NCBI GenBank assembly: GCA_901456055.1
Contig: CABDWT010000002.1
Coordinates: 620,001-684,000 of the forward strand
Direction of reading: 5' to 3'
Source of the DNA: Phytobacter ursingii
Lineage (GTDB): Bacteria > Pseudomonadota > Gammaproteobacteria > Enterobacterales > Enterobacteriaceae
Length of the DNA: 64,000 nucleotides
Below are positions 53,068 to 60,402 of the stretch, in pieces. The number at the start of each line of letters is the position of its first letter. Position 1 is the stretch's first letter. The notes beneath the pieces were generated by a model, which had not been told where the DNA came from, ran no database searches, and was given only the letters and a program-made list of their open reading frames with translations. Position numbers and translations under genes: made by a program.

Positions 53068-55164
53068 TCAGAACGTATACGACACGCTGCCCACAATGCT
53101 GCGCTCGGCGCCAAAGTAGCAATAAGAGAGCGAGTTACAGGCGGCGATATAGCTCTTGTCCGTCAGGTTATTGACGTTAACCTGCGCACTCAGCCCTTTC
53201 AGGCCCACCTTCGACAGATCATAGCCCACCGCCAGATCCACCAGCGTATACGACGGCAGCGTATGCGTATTCTGGCGGTCCGAGGTAATACCATTCACAT
53301 AGCGCACGCCGGAACCGACGGTCAAACCGTCCAGCGGGCCGCTTTTCACATCGTAGCTAAGCCAGGCGCTGGCCTGGTTACGCGGTGCGTACACGGCGCG
53401 CTTGCCCTGCTCTTCCGGGCTGCTCTTCTTATAACGAATATCGGTATAGGTATAGGCCGCCTGCAGGCGCAGGCTATCCGTTAACTGACCCACCGCTTCC
53501 AGCTCCACCCCTTCGGATTCGATCTCGCCGATAGAACGGTACGGATCGGTCGGCTCTTCTTTGGTGGCGATATTCTTCTGGTTGATACGGAACACCGAGG
53601 CGCTGTACATCGCCTGCGTTCCTTCCGGCTCAAATTTCAGCCCGGCTTCCCACTGTTTCCCCTTCATCGGCTGCAGGATCTTGCCGTTTTCATCGGTAAA
53701 GCTGGTCGGCGTGAACGCGGTCGAGTAGCTGACGTACGGGGCAAAACCGTTATCGAACAGATACAGCAATGCCGCGCGGCTGCTGTAATGACCTTGATCC
53801 AGGGTATCGCTGGTGTCATTGAGCTTGTTAACGTTAGTGACCTTCACCTGATCGTGGCGGCCGCCCAGCGTCAGACGCCACTTATTGAGTGACATCTGAT
53901 CCTGCACGTAGATCCCCGTCTGCTCCAGCTTATGCTTCTCGCTGCTGTACTGGGTGATGTAATCCGGATCTGCGCCATACACCGGGTTAAACGCGTCGAT
54001 CGCCGGGAATGCGCCGTAGTAACCGGCCACATTATTGCTGCGCCGCTGGTAATCCACGCCCATCAGCAGGCGATGGTTTACCGGGCCGGTCTCCACGCTG
54101 CCGTCCAGTTGATTGTCGAGCGTGATGGCATTCATCTTCTCATCAGAACCGGAATAGCCGCGGTTCAGTTCGGTATCATTCAGCCAGCCTGCCGCATACA
54201 CCTGGTTCAGGTTCACTTTGGTGTGCAAATAGCGCAATTTCTGGCGCACCGACCAGCCGCTGTCGAAGGCATGCTCGAAATTGTAGCCAACCATATTTTC
54301 GCGGCGGTCGTACTTGTCGTAATCGTCTTCCCCTTCATAGAAGGTATTGGAAATTTTCTGCCCGGCATGGGGGACAACGGTGCCTTCATACGGTAAGCCC
54401 GAGTGGCTGCCGCCTTCCGGATCGCGATGCAGATAGGCCATCAGATCGAGACGCGTGGTGTCGGTGATGCGCCAGGTCAGACTCGGCATCAGGGCATAAC
54501 GCTCTTCTTTGAGCGGATCAAACTGGGAGTCCGCATAGCGGGTCATGCCGGTTAAACGCACGGCAACGCGGTCGTTATCATCCACCGGGCCGGTCACATC
54601 AAAGGCCGCGCCGCGCTGGTTGTTATTCCCGGCGAACAGTTTGACTTCGCCCCCCGCGTCAAACGACGGTTTGCGGGTGTTCAGCGCCACTATCCCGCCT
54701 GGCGAAGAGCGACCATAGAGTACAGAAGCCGGGCCGCGCACCACTTCGATACTGTCGAGAAACCACGGGTCCACCACCAGCGAGCTGTGCGAGTTGGTAT
54801 CCCCCATCATTTTCAGGCCGTCGAGATAGACGTTATCCAGGCTGCCGTCGGAGAAGCCGCGCAAGACGATATAATCAAAACGGTTGGAGGCGCCAATCTG
54901 GTTGGCATAGACCCCCGGCGTGTAGCTCACCGCCTGGCGTACGCTCGTGGCCCCTTGCTCTTCATACTGCTGACGCGTCACGATAGAGACCGACTGCGGG
55001 GTTTCGATATCCGGCGTTTCCAGCTTGGTCGCGCCGCTTTGCATTTGTGAGGTCACCACCACCGTCTCTTCTTTTGTCGACGTGGTGTCCTGTGCCAGGA
55101 CTATCGCGCTAAATCCGCCCGTAATACAGCCAATCATCAGCGCCAGCCGCGTTTTTGCGAACAT
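53068..55164 (-). CDS. TonB-dependent hydroxamate-siderophore receptor (FhuA/FoxA-like)
   Basis: This 698-residue outer-membrane receptor has a signal peptide 1-24 (cleavage after IVLA), a TonB box ETVVVTSQ near residue 33 and a plug domain (~45-165) with IETPQSVSIVTRQQYEEQG and RGPASVLYGRSSPGG. The 22-strand barrel follows, ending in phenylalanine (SVSYTF). A C-terminal disulfide pair (AACNSLSYCYFGAER) parallels FhuA. It resembles ferrichrome/ferrioxamine receptors; the ligand is inferred. fhuF, which releases iron from such siderophores, is in the same window. The AraC gene lies 164 bp upstream on the same strand. Confidence 0.9.
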   Translation of the reverse strand: MFAKTRLALMIGCITGGFSAIVLAQDTTSTKEETVVVTSQMQSGATKLETPDIETPQSVSIVTRQQYEEQGATSVRQAVSYTPGVYANQIGASNRFDYIVLRGFSDGSLDNVYLDGLKMMGDTNSHSSLVVDPWFLDSIEVVRGPASVLYGRSSPGGIVALNTRKPSFDAGGEVKLFAGNNNQRGAAFDVTGPVDDNDRVAVRLTGMTRYADSQFDPLKEERYALMPSLTWRITDTTRLDLMAYLHRDPEGGSHSGLPYEGTVVPHAGQKISNTFYEGEDDYDKYDRRENMVGYNFEHAFDSGWSVRQKLRYLHTKVNLNQVYAAGWLNDTELNRGYSGSDEKMNAITLDNQLDGSVETGPVNHRLLMGVDYQRRSNNVAGYYGAFPAIDAFNPVYGADPDYITQYSSEKHKLEQTGIYVQDQMSLNKWRLTLGGRHDQVKVTNVNKLNDTSDTLDQGHYSSRAALLYLFDNGFAPYVSYSTAFTPTSFTDENGKILQPMKGKQWEAGLKFEPEGTQAMYSASVFRINQKNIATKEEPTDPYRSIGEIESEGVELEAVGQLTDSLRLQAAYTYTDIRYKKSSPEEQGKRAVYAPRNQASAWLSYDVKSGPLDGLTVGSGVRYVNGITSDRQNTHTLPSYTLVDLAVGYDLSKVGLKGLSAQVNVNNLTDKSYIAACNSLSYCYFGAERSIVGSVSYTF

Positions 55165-55190
55165 GAAAATCTCCAGAAGCCGTTATTATT

Positions 55191-55209
55191 GTAAATAAGA
55201 ATTATTACC
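55191..55209 (-). promoter_or_regulatory. Possible Fur box before the TonB receptor
   Basis: GTAAATAAGAATTATTACC matches the 19-bp Fur consensus at about 12 positions by eye and lies 26 bp before the ATG. It is degenerate, but the position and gene type fit iron repression. Confidence 0.5.
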
Positions 55210-55328
55210 TTTTTGCCGACGGCGGCAGTTATGCGCAATGACAAGAGGCGTATGCGCGATGACAAAACGCATCACAACTATGAAACTTTGGTCTACGGGC
55301 CTGCGAATATCAGGAGGAAGTACAGGGG

Positions 55329-56282
55329 TTAACAGGCGTGGCGTGCCTCTCCGGGGGTAATGCCATAGCGGCGGCGAAAGGCGGTAGAAAAATTGGTGGC
55401 ATGCTGATACCCCGACATCCACGCCGCCTGCTGCACGCTGTACCCCTGCGCCAGATAGCGGCGGGCAAGATCGAGGCGGCAATCGCGAAGGTAATCAAAC
55501 ACCGAATGGCCATAGGCCTGACGAAACTTCGTCCGCAGGCTGCTGCTGCTCATGGCTGCCAGTTGGGCCAGTTCGGTGAGGGTGTACGCTTTTTCCGGCT
55601 GCTGCTCCAGCAAGCGACGTACGGTTTCGAGCCGATGTTGTTCGCCGCTGGGAGCATGGCGGGATACGTGGTTTTGCAGGCGCTGTGACAGGCCGTGACC
55701 TAACAGTTGTAGCATGACGCCTTCGAGCATTAACTGGCGCGACAGCCCCGGTTGGCTGGACTGCTGAATATGTTGCAGGCCCGAGAGCAAAAAGCCCGGC
55801 ACCTGCCATAAAAAGGTCGGCGCACCGCCGTTTTCCCACTGCTGGAGCAGGGCGGAAAGCAGCGGCGACTGCCAACAGCGCGCCGGGTCCACGCCCAGCG
55901 ACAGCGTGCGTAAGTGGTAGTCAGCAAGATGTACGGCGTTCATCACCTGCTGCTCGCCAAGGCGCGAGGTAAAGGCCATACCGGAGCGCACCACAAATTC
56001 CTGACCGTTGACGCGCAGCATCACGCTGCCTTCCAGCACCACCAGCATATAGAGCGGGCAGCTATGCAAGGAGGTGGTTTCATAGGGTTGCAGGACGCGA
56101 ATATCTGAGCTGGTGAGGTTGAGACCGGATGAGAACGACATCTCTTCGACATCGCCCTGAATCACAATGTGTTTTTCTTTGCTGACGTCGCGGCAGGAAG
56201 AGAGTGACGGGAAACGGTAATCAATGCCGTAGCGTTCGCCGAACCCGATAAAATCTTCAACGGAAAAGTGTCTTTTTTGCAT
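55329..56282 (-). CDS. AraC-family regulator of the siderophore receptor (PchR/FoxR-like)
   Basis: The 317-residue regulator has an N-terminal ligand part containing VLQPYETTSLHSCPLYMLVVLEGSV and a C-terminal double helix-turn-helix with TLTELAQLAAMSSSSLRTKFRQAYG and SVQQAAWMSGYQHATNFSTAFRRRYGITPGE. AraC proteins of this type bind an intracellular ferric siderophore and activate the receptor gene, which follows directly. Its own promoter carries a palindromic Fur-like site at 56408-56422. Confidence 0.88.
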   Translation of the reverse strand: MQKRHFSVEDFIGFGERYGIDYRFPSLSSCRDVSKEKHIVIQGDVEEMSFSSGLNLTSSDIRVLQPYETTSLHSCPLYMLVVLEGSVMLRVNGQEFVVRSGMAFTSRLGEQQVMNAVHLADYHLRTLSLGVDPARCWQSPLLSALLQQWENGGAPTFLWQVPGFLLSGLQHIQQSSQPGLSRQLMLEGVMLQLLGHGLSQRLQNHVSRHAPSGEQHRLETVRRLLEQQPEKAYTLTELAQLAAMSSSSLRTKFRQAYGHSVFDYLRDCRLDLARRYLAQGYSVQQAAWMSGYQHATNFSTAFRRRYGITPGEARHAC

Positions 56283-56407
56283 AGCGGGCAGCCATTGTGA
56301 TCCTGTCCAATGTTCAACATTCCATCGGGGATGCGCGAAAGTTTCCGGGTCGACGCCCTGAAAAACGCCTACAGGTTACCATTGCCCCCGCCAGGCGGCA
56401 ATAATAT

Positions 56408-56422
56408 TGAGAATTGTTCTCA
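56408..56422 (-). promoter_or_regulatory. Fur-like palindrome upstream of the AraC gene
   Basis: TGAGAA-TTG-TTCTCA is a perfect inverted repeat that matches the 7-1-7 Fur form TGATAAT-N-ATTATCA at about 12 of 15 positions. It lies about 126 bp before the AraC start codon. Confidence 0.65.
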
Positions 56423-56444
56423 CCTTTAGATCAACCCCGAATGC

Positions 56445-56770
56445 GTTTTCTTCCTCTCCCTCAGGGGTGAGGGATCTCCACAAAAAATGCGAGCACGATC
56501 GGTCCCCTCTCCCTGAGGGAGAGGGCCAGGGTGAGGGGGAAAATGCGGCTCCGGTGGTCATTCCGTTCACCTTATGTTCTTTGCTTTTCTATCGCGACAG
56601 AACCGGTGAACGTGCCAGGGGGGCTCACCGCAGCCCTCTGGGAGAGGACCGGGGTGAGGGTTGTTGGTGGCTCAAATACCCGATTCCCGGATGCGGCGTA
56701 AACGCCTTATCCGGGCTACCACCGGTTTTCTCCCTCTCCCCAGGGGAGAGGGTTGAGGTGAGGGGAATAT
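56445..56770. repeat. Cluster of BoxC-like palindromes and one REP
   Basis: There are several CCCTCTCCC...GGGAGAGGG style palindromes: CCTCTCCCTCAGGGGTGAGGG near 56450, CCCCTCTCCCTGAGGGAGAGGG at about 56505-56526, CCCTCTGGGAGAGG at 56634, and CCCTCTCCCCAGGGGAGAGGG at about 56732-56752. A REP, CCCGGATGCGGCGTAAACGCCTTATCCGGGCTACCACC, lies at 56686-56723. They occupy the first third of a gap of over 1 kb with no gene. Confidence 0.8.
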
Positions 56771-57270
56771 GTGGCTCAGGTGGAGGGTTCCGTTCCCCTT
56801 ATGTTCATGGCGTAATGGAACCTCCGGACACGTGAACGGGTAAAGGGGAACACCGCGTTCCCCTTTACCATCCCCGCGGCCCCGCAAAAAATCGGTGCTT
56901 CGCACTGCGTTTGCCTCCCGCCCCGCTGCCTGCGGTCGGTTTGACTCGCGTTACTCGCCCCATCCCAGGGGCTCGCCCTTCGGGCCAATGCGTTGCGTTG
57001 TTCAAAATCGTTCCGGACGATTTTGTCGTGTCTCGACAAACCTCAGTCCGCCATCCCTGGCGGCCTGCCCTTGTCATCGGGTCTTCGTCTCACCGATTTC
57101 AGCGGGGACTCAACCCCCTCGCTGCATGCTCTGCGCCAGGGGGCATAAAGATTTCGCTGTGGTTGTCATGCGGGAAAACGAGTCAACCATGGCTAAAAAG
57201 GTTGAAGACGTTCACAGTATCCACCACGTAGCCCCGGCAAGCGCAGCGCCGCCGGGGGATCTCTCTATCA
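56771..57270. other. Unassigned GC-rich stretch with a long palindrome
   Basis: No supported gene. The stretch contains CGTTCCCCTTTACC-type inverted pieces (GGTAAAGGGGAACACCGCGTTCCCCTTTACC, 56839-56869) and CAAAATCG-TTCCGGA-CGATTTTG (57003-57025). It also has a REP-like GTAGCCCCGGCAAGCGCAGCGCCGCCGGGG near 57229. A forward frame over 56895-57371 resembles the Arg/Pro-rich Ash/Icd-like frames seen near P4-type phage remnants, but low complexity makes this doubtful. Confidence 0.5.
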
Positions 57271-57351
57271 CCACGCCTCACGTTAAGAATTCAGGAGCCG
57301 TTTATCCTAAAATACCAACAGGCCTTACCGTAACTTTTCAGCCCAGCCATT

Positions 57352-57807
57352 TCAGTTATGCCCAGATTTAATATCCATCATCTTTATTTCTTCAACATGC
57401 CGCTTATTCAAATTAATCACACATTGATCAATATATGACTGGTAGTCATTTGCATCCTCACCTATTTGTGACGCGACAGCCAGGCATAAATTTTCTCTAT
57501 ATGCTTTCCAGTCCACTTGTGCAGCCAGAAATGATTTACTGTAGATATCCCCTATCGTCAATTTCGGATCTTCGCTGCGGAAGACCGGACCTGGATTGTT
57601 AATTATTATTTTCTTATTCGTCTCAGCAATAATATTATCAAGAGCATGGGAAGATTCCGCCGATTTTTTTGACAGACAATCATAAGCAATATGTATATTG
57701 CTCTGATTTTTAAAGCAAACATCCCTCTCCATCCCTTCATAAAGAGCCGCATATGAAACTGCAGGCATCAGGAACAAGAGCGCCAGCGTTGCACGTAAAG
57801 ATTTCAT
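57352..57807 (-). CDS. Secreted LprI/DUF1311-like protein, putative immunity to a lysozyme-type effector
   Basis: The 151-residue protein has signal peptide 1-20 (cleavage after AVSYA). The mature protein has four cysteines, in RDVCFKN, AYDCLSKKS, ENLCLAVAS and DQCVINLN, and the DCL..(K/D)..(N)..YR..LC spacing of LprI/DUF1311 lysozyme-inhibitor-like proteins. It is clearly AT-rich against its neighbours, a sign of transfer. A 49-codon gene for a truncated peptidoglycan-binding effector start lies 83 bp upstream on the same strand. Immunity function is inferred from that pair. Confidence 0.68.
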   Translation of the reverse strand: MKSLRATLALLFLMPAVSYAALYEGMERDVCFKNQSNIHIAYDCLSKKSAESSHALDNIIAETNKKIIINNPGPVFRSEDPKLTIGDIYSKSFLAAQVDWKAYRENLCLAVASQIGEDANDYQSYIDQCVINLNKRHVEEIKMMDIKSGHN

Positions 57808-57890
57808 TGCAAATACCTTATTCTTTGACGGTTTGACTCATCGCTCATATATATTGAATAAGCTTTACGGTAAGTAATGAGATCAATCAC

Positions 57891-58040
57891 TCAGCTTGGG
57901 CAGATATTATTTCCACGGATGTGATTATATCCAGCATCAATAATCATCTTTTGCAACGCTTTCACGTCATTCGGATTGTTCATTCCGGACGTCTCCACGG
58001 AACCTGATACGCCGGAAAACTGTGAGGTATTGTCAGCCAT
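57891..58040 (-). pseudogene. N-terminal stub of a peptidoglycan-binding T6SS effector
   Basis: A 49-codon frame read directly from the minus strand begins MADNTSQFSGVSGSVETSG, continues NNPNDVKALQKMIIDAGY and stops after ICPS. AAAGGGA lies at normal distance from the ATG. The pattern GS(V)...G..NNP.DVK.LQ.....AGY is the start of the peptidoglycan-binding module found at the N-terminus of many T6SS cell-wall effectors, whose full proteins run on for a hundred residues or more. Here it ends early and is followed by the LprI-like gene. It is most likely an effector gene reduced by deletion next to its surviving immunity gene. Confidence 0.65.
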
Positions 58041-58302
58041 AATGATATTCCCTTTCAGATTGCTACCAACCAGTGGGCTTCGGCACCATCACCTCCACTG
58101 ATCACCTGGTCTCGGTATAGATGACCCATCCAGGACGCGTGAAAAGCATAACGCATGGATGCCACTTATCCACTCTCATCTTCATGCTTACAAAAAAACC
58201 TCCAGGTCAAACAGACATACTGCGTTTCCCTTCGATATCTGAGAGCGTAAGCCGTGTCCTGGTCTGCCCTCAAAGATGAAAGTTGAACCCTATTCTTACT
58301 TC
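58041..58302. other. Gene-free stretch upstream of the effector stub
   Basis: No gene was found on either strand. The base composition is mixed. The region should hold the promoter of the stub/immunity pair on the minus strand, but I could not place it. It may include decayed sequence of the transferred segment. Confidence 0.4.
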
Positions 58303-58319
58303 ATTAGCGCAACGCTAAT
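58303..58319. promoter_or_regulatory. 17-bp palindrome ATTAGCG-CAA-CGCTAAT
   Basis: A perfect inverted repeat with a three-base centre lies about 230 bp before the eefR start codon. Its size fits a TetR-type operator, and it is one of two palindromes in this region (the other is at 58509-58526). Confidence 0.55.
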
Positions 58320-58508
58320 TAATGACACACACAAATATTATGGATATTATCCCCATTAATATTCCCAATGGCTTATCGACACCTTTCTCCTTAATCTCCC
58401 CATTATCTTCTTCATTATTTCTCCACAATATGGACTTTTGTAAATCCATATTATCTCCCCAGAAAAAGCTTAACGCCTGGGGCAAAATTCATATATTCTT
58501 ATGGTCAA

Positions 58509-58526
58509 TGAGAATGATCATTCTCA
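58509..58526. promoter_or_regulatory. 18-bp perfect palindrome before eefR
   Basis: TGAGAATGATCATTCTCA is self-complementary over all 18 bases and lies 23 bp before the eefR ATG. It could be the autoregulatory operator of the TetR protein, or a Fur box: its GAATGATCATTC core is close to half of the Fur consensus. Confidence 0.7.
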
Positions 58527-58549
58527 AAAACCACAAACCGGAGCCCGGC

Positions 58550-59125
58550 ATGACACCAAAAGCCTCGCAGCAAGAACGCCACCAGATCCGCCAGGACGAA
58601 ATCATTGTCGCGGCCCGGCGCTGCTTTCGCGCAAGCGGTTTTCACGCGGCCAGCATGTCGCAAATCGCGCTGGAGGCCCAGTTAAGCGTCGGGCAGATTT
58701 ATCGCTATTTCGCCAGTAAAGACGCCATCATTGAGGAAATGATCCGCCGCATCATCGACAACCGTATCGCTGAAATGGAAAGCAACACCCAGACTGAACA
58801 CCTCGCGCAGGTACTGGCCTGGCGACAAACGCTCAGCCACGATGACGATGCGCTGATGCTGGAAGTGGCGGCCGAAGCGACCCGCAACCCGCACGTTGCT
58901 GCGATGATGGCACAGGCCGATGCGCGCATGTATGAAACTGCCTGCGCTCACCTGAAGAAAATGCATCCGCATCTTGAAGAGAGTCGCGTCCGCTGCTGTG
59001 TGGAGGTTATGGCGTCGTTGATGGAAGGTGCCATGTTCAGAAACCTGACGCCGCAAAAATGCGACCCGGCGCAATTACACCAGATATATCAGGACATAAT
59101 GCAGATGTTATTTACAGAAAAATAA
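58550..59125 (+). CDS. eefR: TetR-family repressor of the adjacent RND pump (EefR-like)
   Basis: The 191-residue regulator has helix-turn-helix RCFRASGFHAASMSQIALEAQ and QLSVGQIYRYFASKDAIIEEM and a helical ligand domain. GGAG lies six bases before the ATG at 58550. The frame is open 76 codons further upstream, but that part crosses the palindromes and is hydrophobic nonsense. It directly precedes the RND genes in the same direction, as eefR does in Klebsiella/Enterobacter. The symbol is from context. Confidence 0.72.
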   Translation: MTPKASQQERHQIRQDEIIVAARRCFRASGFHAASMSQIALEAQLSVGQIYRYFASKDAIIEEMIRRIIDNRIAEMESNTQTEHLAQVLAWRQTLSHDDDALMLEVAAEATRNPHVAAMMAQADARMYETACAHLKKMHPHLEESRVRCCVEVMASLMEGAMFRNLTPQKCDPAQLHQIYQDIMQMLFTEK

Positions 59126-59280
59126 TCCGGGATTAAACGAATTTCAGGCGGTGTATAAAAATACCGCTCGTTATCATTTCCGCAAATAGCGGAAGTGGAG
59201 TATTGCCATTGCCAAAATAAGGTCAACCAGCCGCCTGTTAATTATCAACGGGCAGGACTTTTACACGCCGGGGAAATATA

Positions 59281-60402
59281 ATGAAGTTAATAAGAATCAC
59301 CGTCGTGGCATTATTCGCATTAACTGGCTGCGACAATGCCACACCACCTGCACAACACCACGCGGTTCAGGACGTCGGCGTCGTGACGCTCCAGAGCCAA
59401 CCGCTTTCCGTATTCAGCACCCTGACCGGACGTACCTCGGCCTCGCTGAGCGCGGAAGTCCGCCCGCAAGTTGGCGGCATTATCCAGAAGCGCCTCTTTA
59501 CCGAAGGCGACACGGTGAAAGCCGGCCAGGCGCTGTACCAGATTGACCCGTCCAGCTACCGCGCCGCCTTCGATGAAGCCGATGCCTCCCTTAAACAGGC
59601 GCAATCGCTGGTGGAATCCGACTGCCAGAAAGCGCGTCGCTATGCGTTGCTGGTGAAAGATAACGGCGTGTCACAGCAGGATGCCGACGACGCGAAATCT
59701 ACCTGCGCGCAGGACAGGGCCAGCGTCAGCGCCAAACAGGCGGCACTGGAAAGCGCACGTATTAACCTGAACTGGACCACTATCACCTCACCGATCAGCG
59801 GGCGGATTGGCATCTCGTCCGTCACCCCAGGCGCGCTGGTCACCGCCGAGCAAACCACGGCGCTGGCCACCGTGCGCGGGCTGGACACCATGTATGTCGA
59901 CCTCACCCGTTCCAGTGCCGATCTGCTGCGTTTACGTAAGCAGGCGCTCGCCAGCAACGACAACACCCTGAGCGTATCGCTGATTCTGGAAGATGGCAGC
60001 ATCTACAGCGAAACCGGCAAACTGGCGCTGACCGAAGTGGCCGTTGATGAAGCGACCGGCTCAGTCACCCTTCGCGCCATCTTCCCGAACCCGCATCAGC
60101 AACTGCTCCCCGGCATGTTTGTCCGCGCCAGAGTCAATGAAGGCGTGATGGAAAACGCCATCCTCGCCCCGCAACAGGGCATCACCCGCGACAGCAAAGG
60201 CAACGCCACGGCGCTGGTGGTCAACGCTCACAACAAAGTCGAGCAGCGTAGCGTCGAAACGGGTGATACCTACAGCGATAAATGGCTGGTCCTGAAAGGG
60301 CTACAAAGCGGCGACAAGCTGATTGTCGAAGGCACGGATAAAGTCACCGCCGGTTCAGAGGCGAAAGCCGTTGAAGTGCAAAACAACGGAGGCAAAGCCT
60401 GA
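59281..60402 (+). CDS. eefA: RND efflux periplasmic adaptor lipoprotein (EefA-like)
   Basis: The 373-residue membrane-fusion protein has lipobox FALTGC with lipidated C17, a lipoyl half EVRPQVGGIIQKRLFTEGDTVKAG, an alpha-hairpin (~90-170) with two unusual cysteines (VESDCQKARRY, AKSTCAQDRA), the second lipoyl half SPISGRIGISSVTPGALV, then beta-barrel and membrane-proximal domains. It links the pump to the outer-membrane channel. The stop overlaps the next start by one base (TGATG). A TTCCGC/GCGGAA hairpin lies in the leader near 59178. It belongs to the AcrA/EefA group; eef is assigned from the gene order. Confidence 0.75.
   Translation: MKLIRITVVALFALTGCDNATPPAQHHAVQDVGVVTLQSQPLSVFSTLTGRTSASLSAEVRPQVGGIIQKRLFTEGDTVKAGQALYQIDPSSYRAAFDEADASLKQAQSLVESDCQKARRYALLVKDNGVSQQDADDAKSTCAQDRASVSAKQAALESARINLNWTTITSPISGRIGISSVTPGALVTAEQTTALATVRGLDTMYVDLTRSSADLLRLRKQALASNDNTLSVSLILEDGSIYSETGKLALTEVAVDEATGSVTLRAIFPNPHQQLLPGMFVRARVNEGVMENAILAPQQGITRDSKGNATALVVNAHNKVEQRSVETGDTYSDKWLVLKGLQSGDKLIVEGTDKVTAGSEAKAVEVQNNGGKA

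Noticed and set aside
58322-58549. An N-terminal extension of eefR of 76 codons
   Set aside because: It crosses two palindromes, is unrelated to TetR proteins, and the ATG at 58550 has a proper ribosome site.
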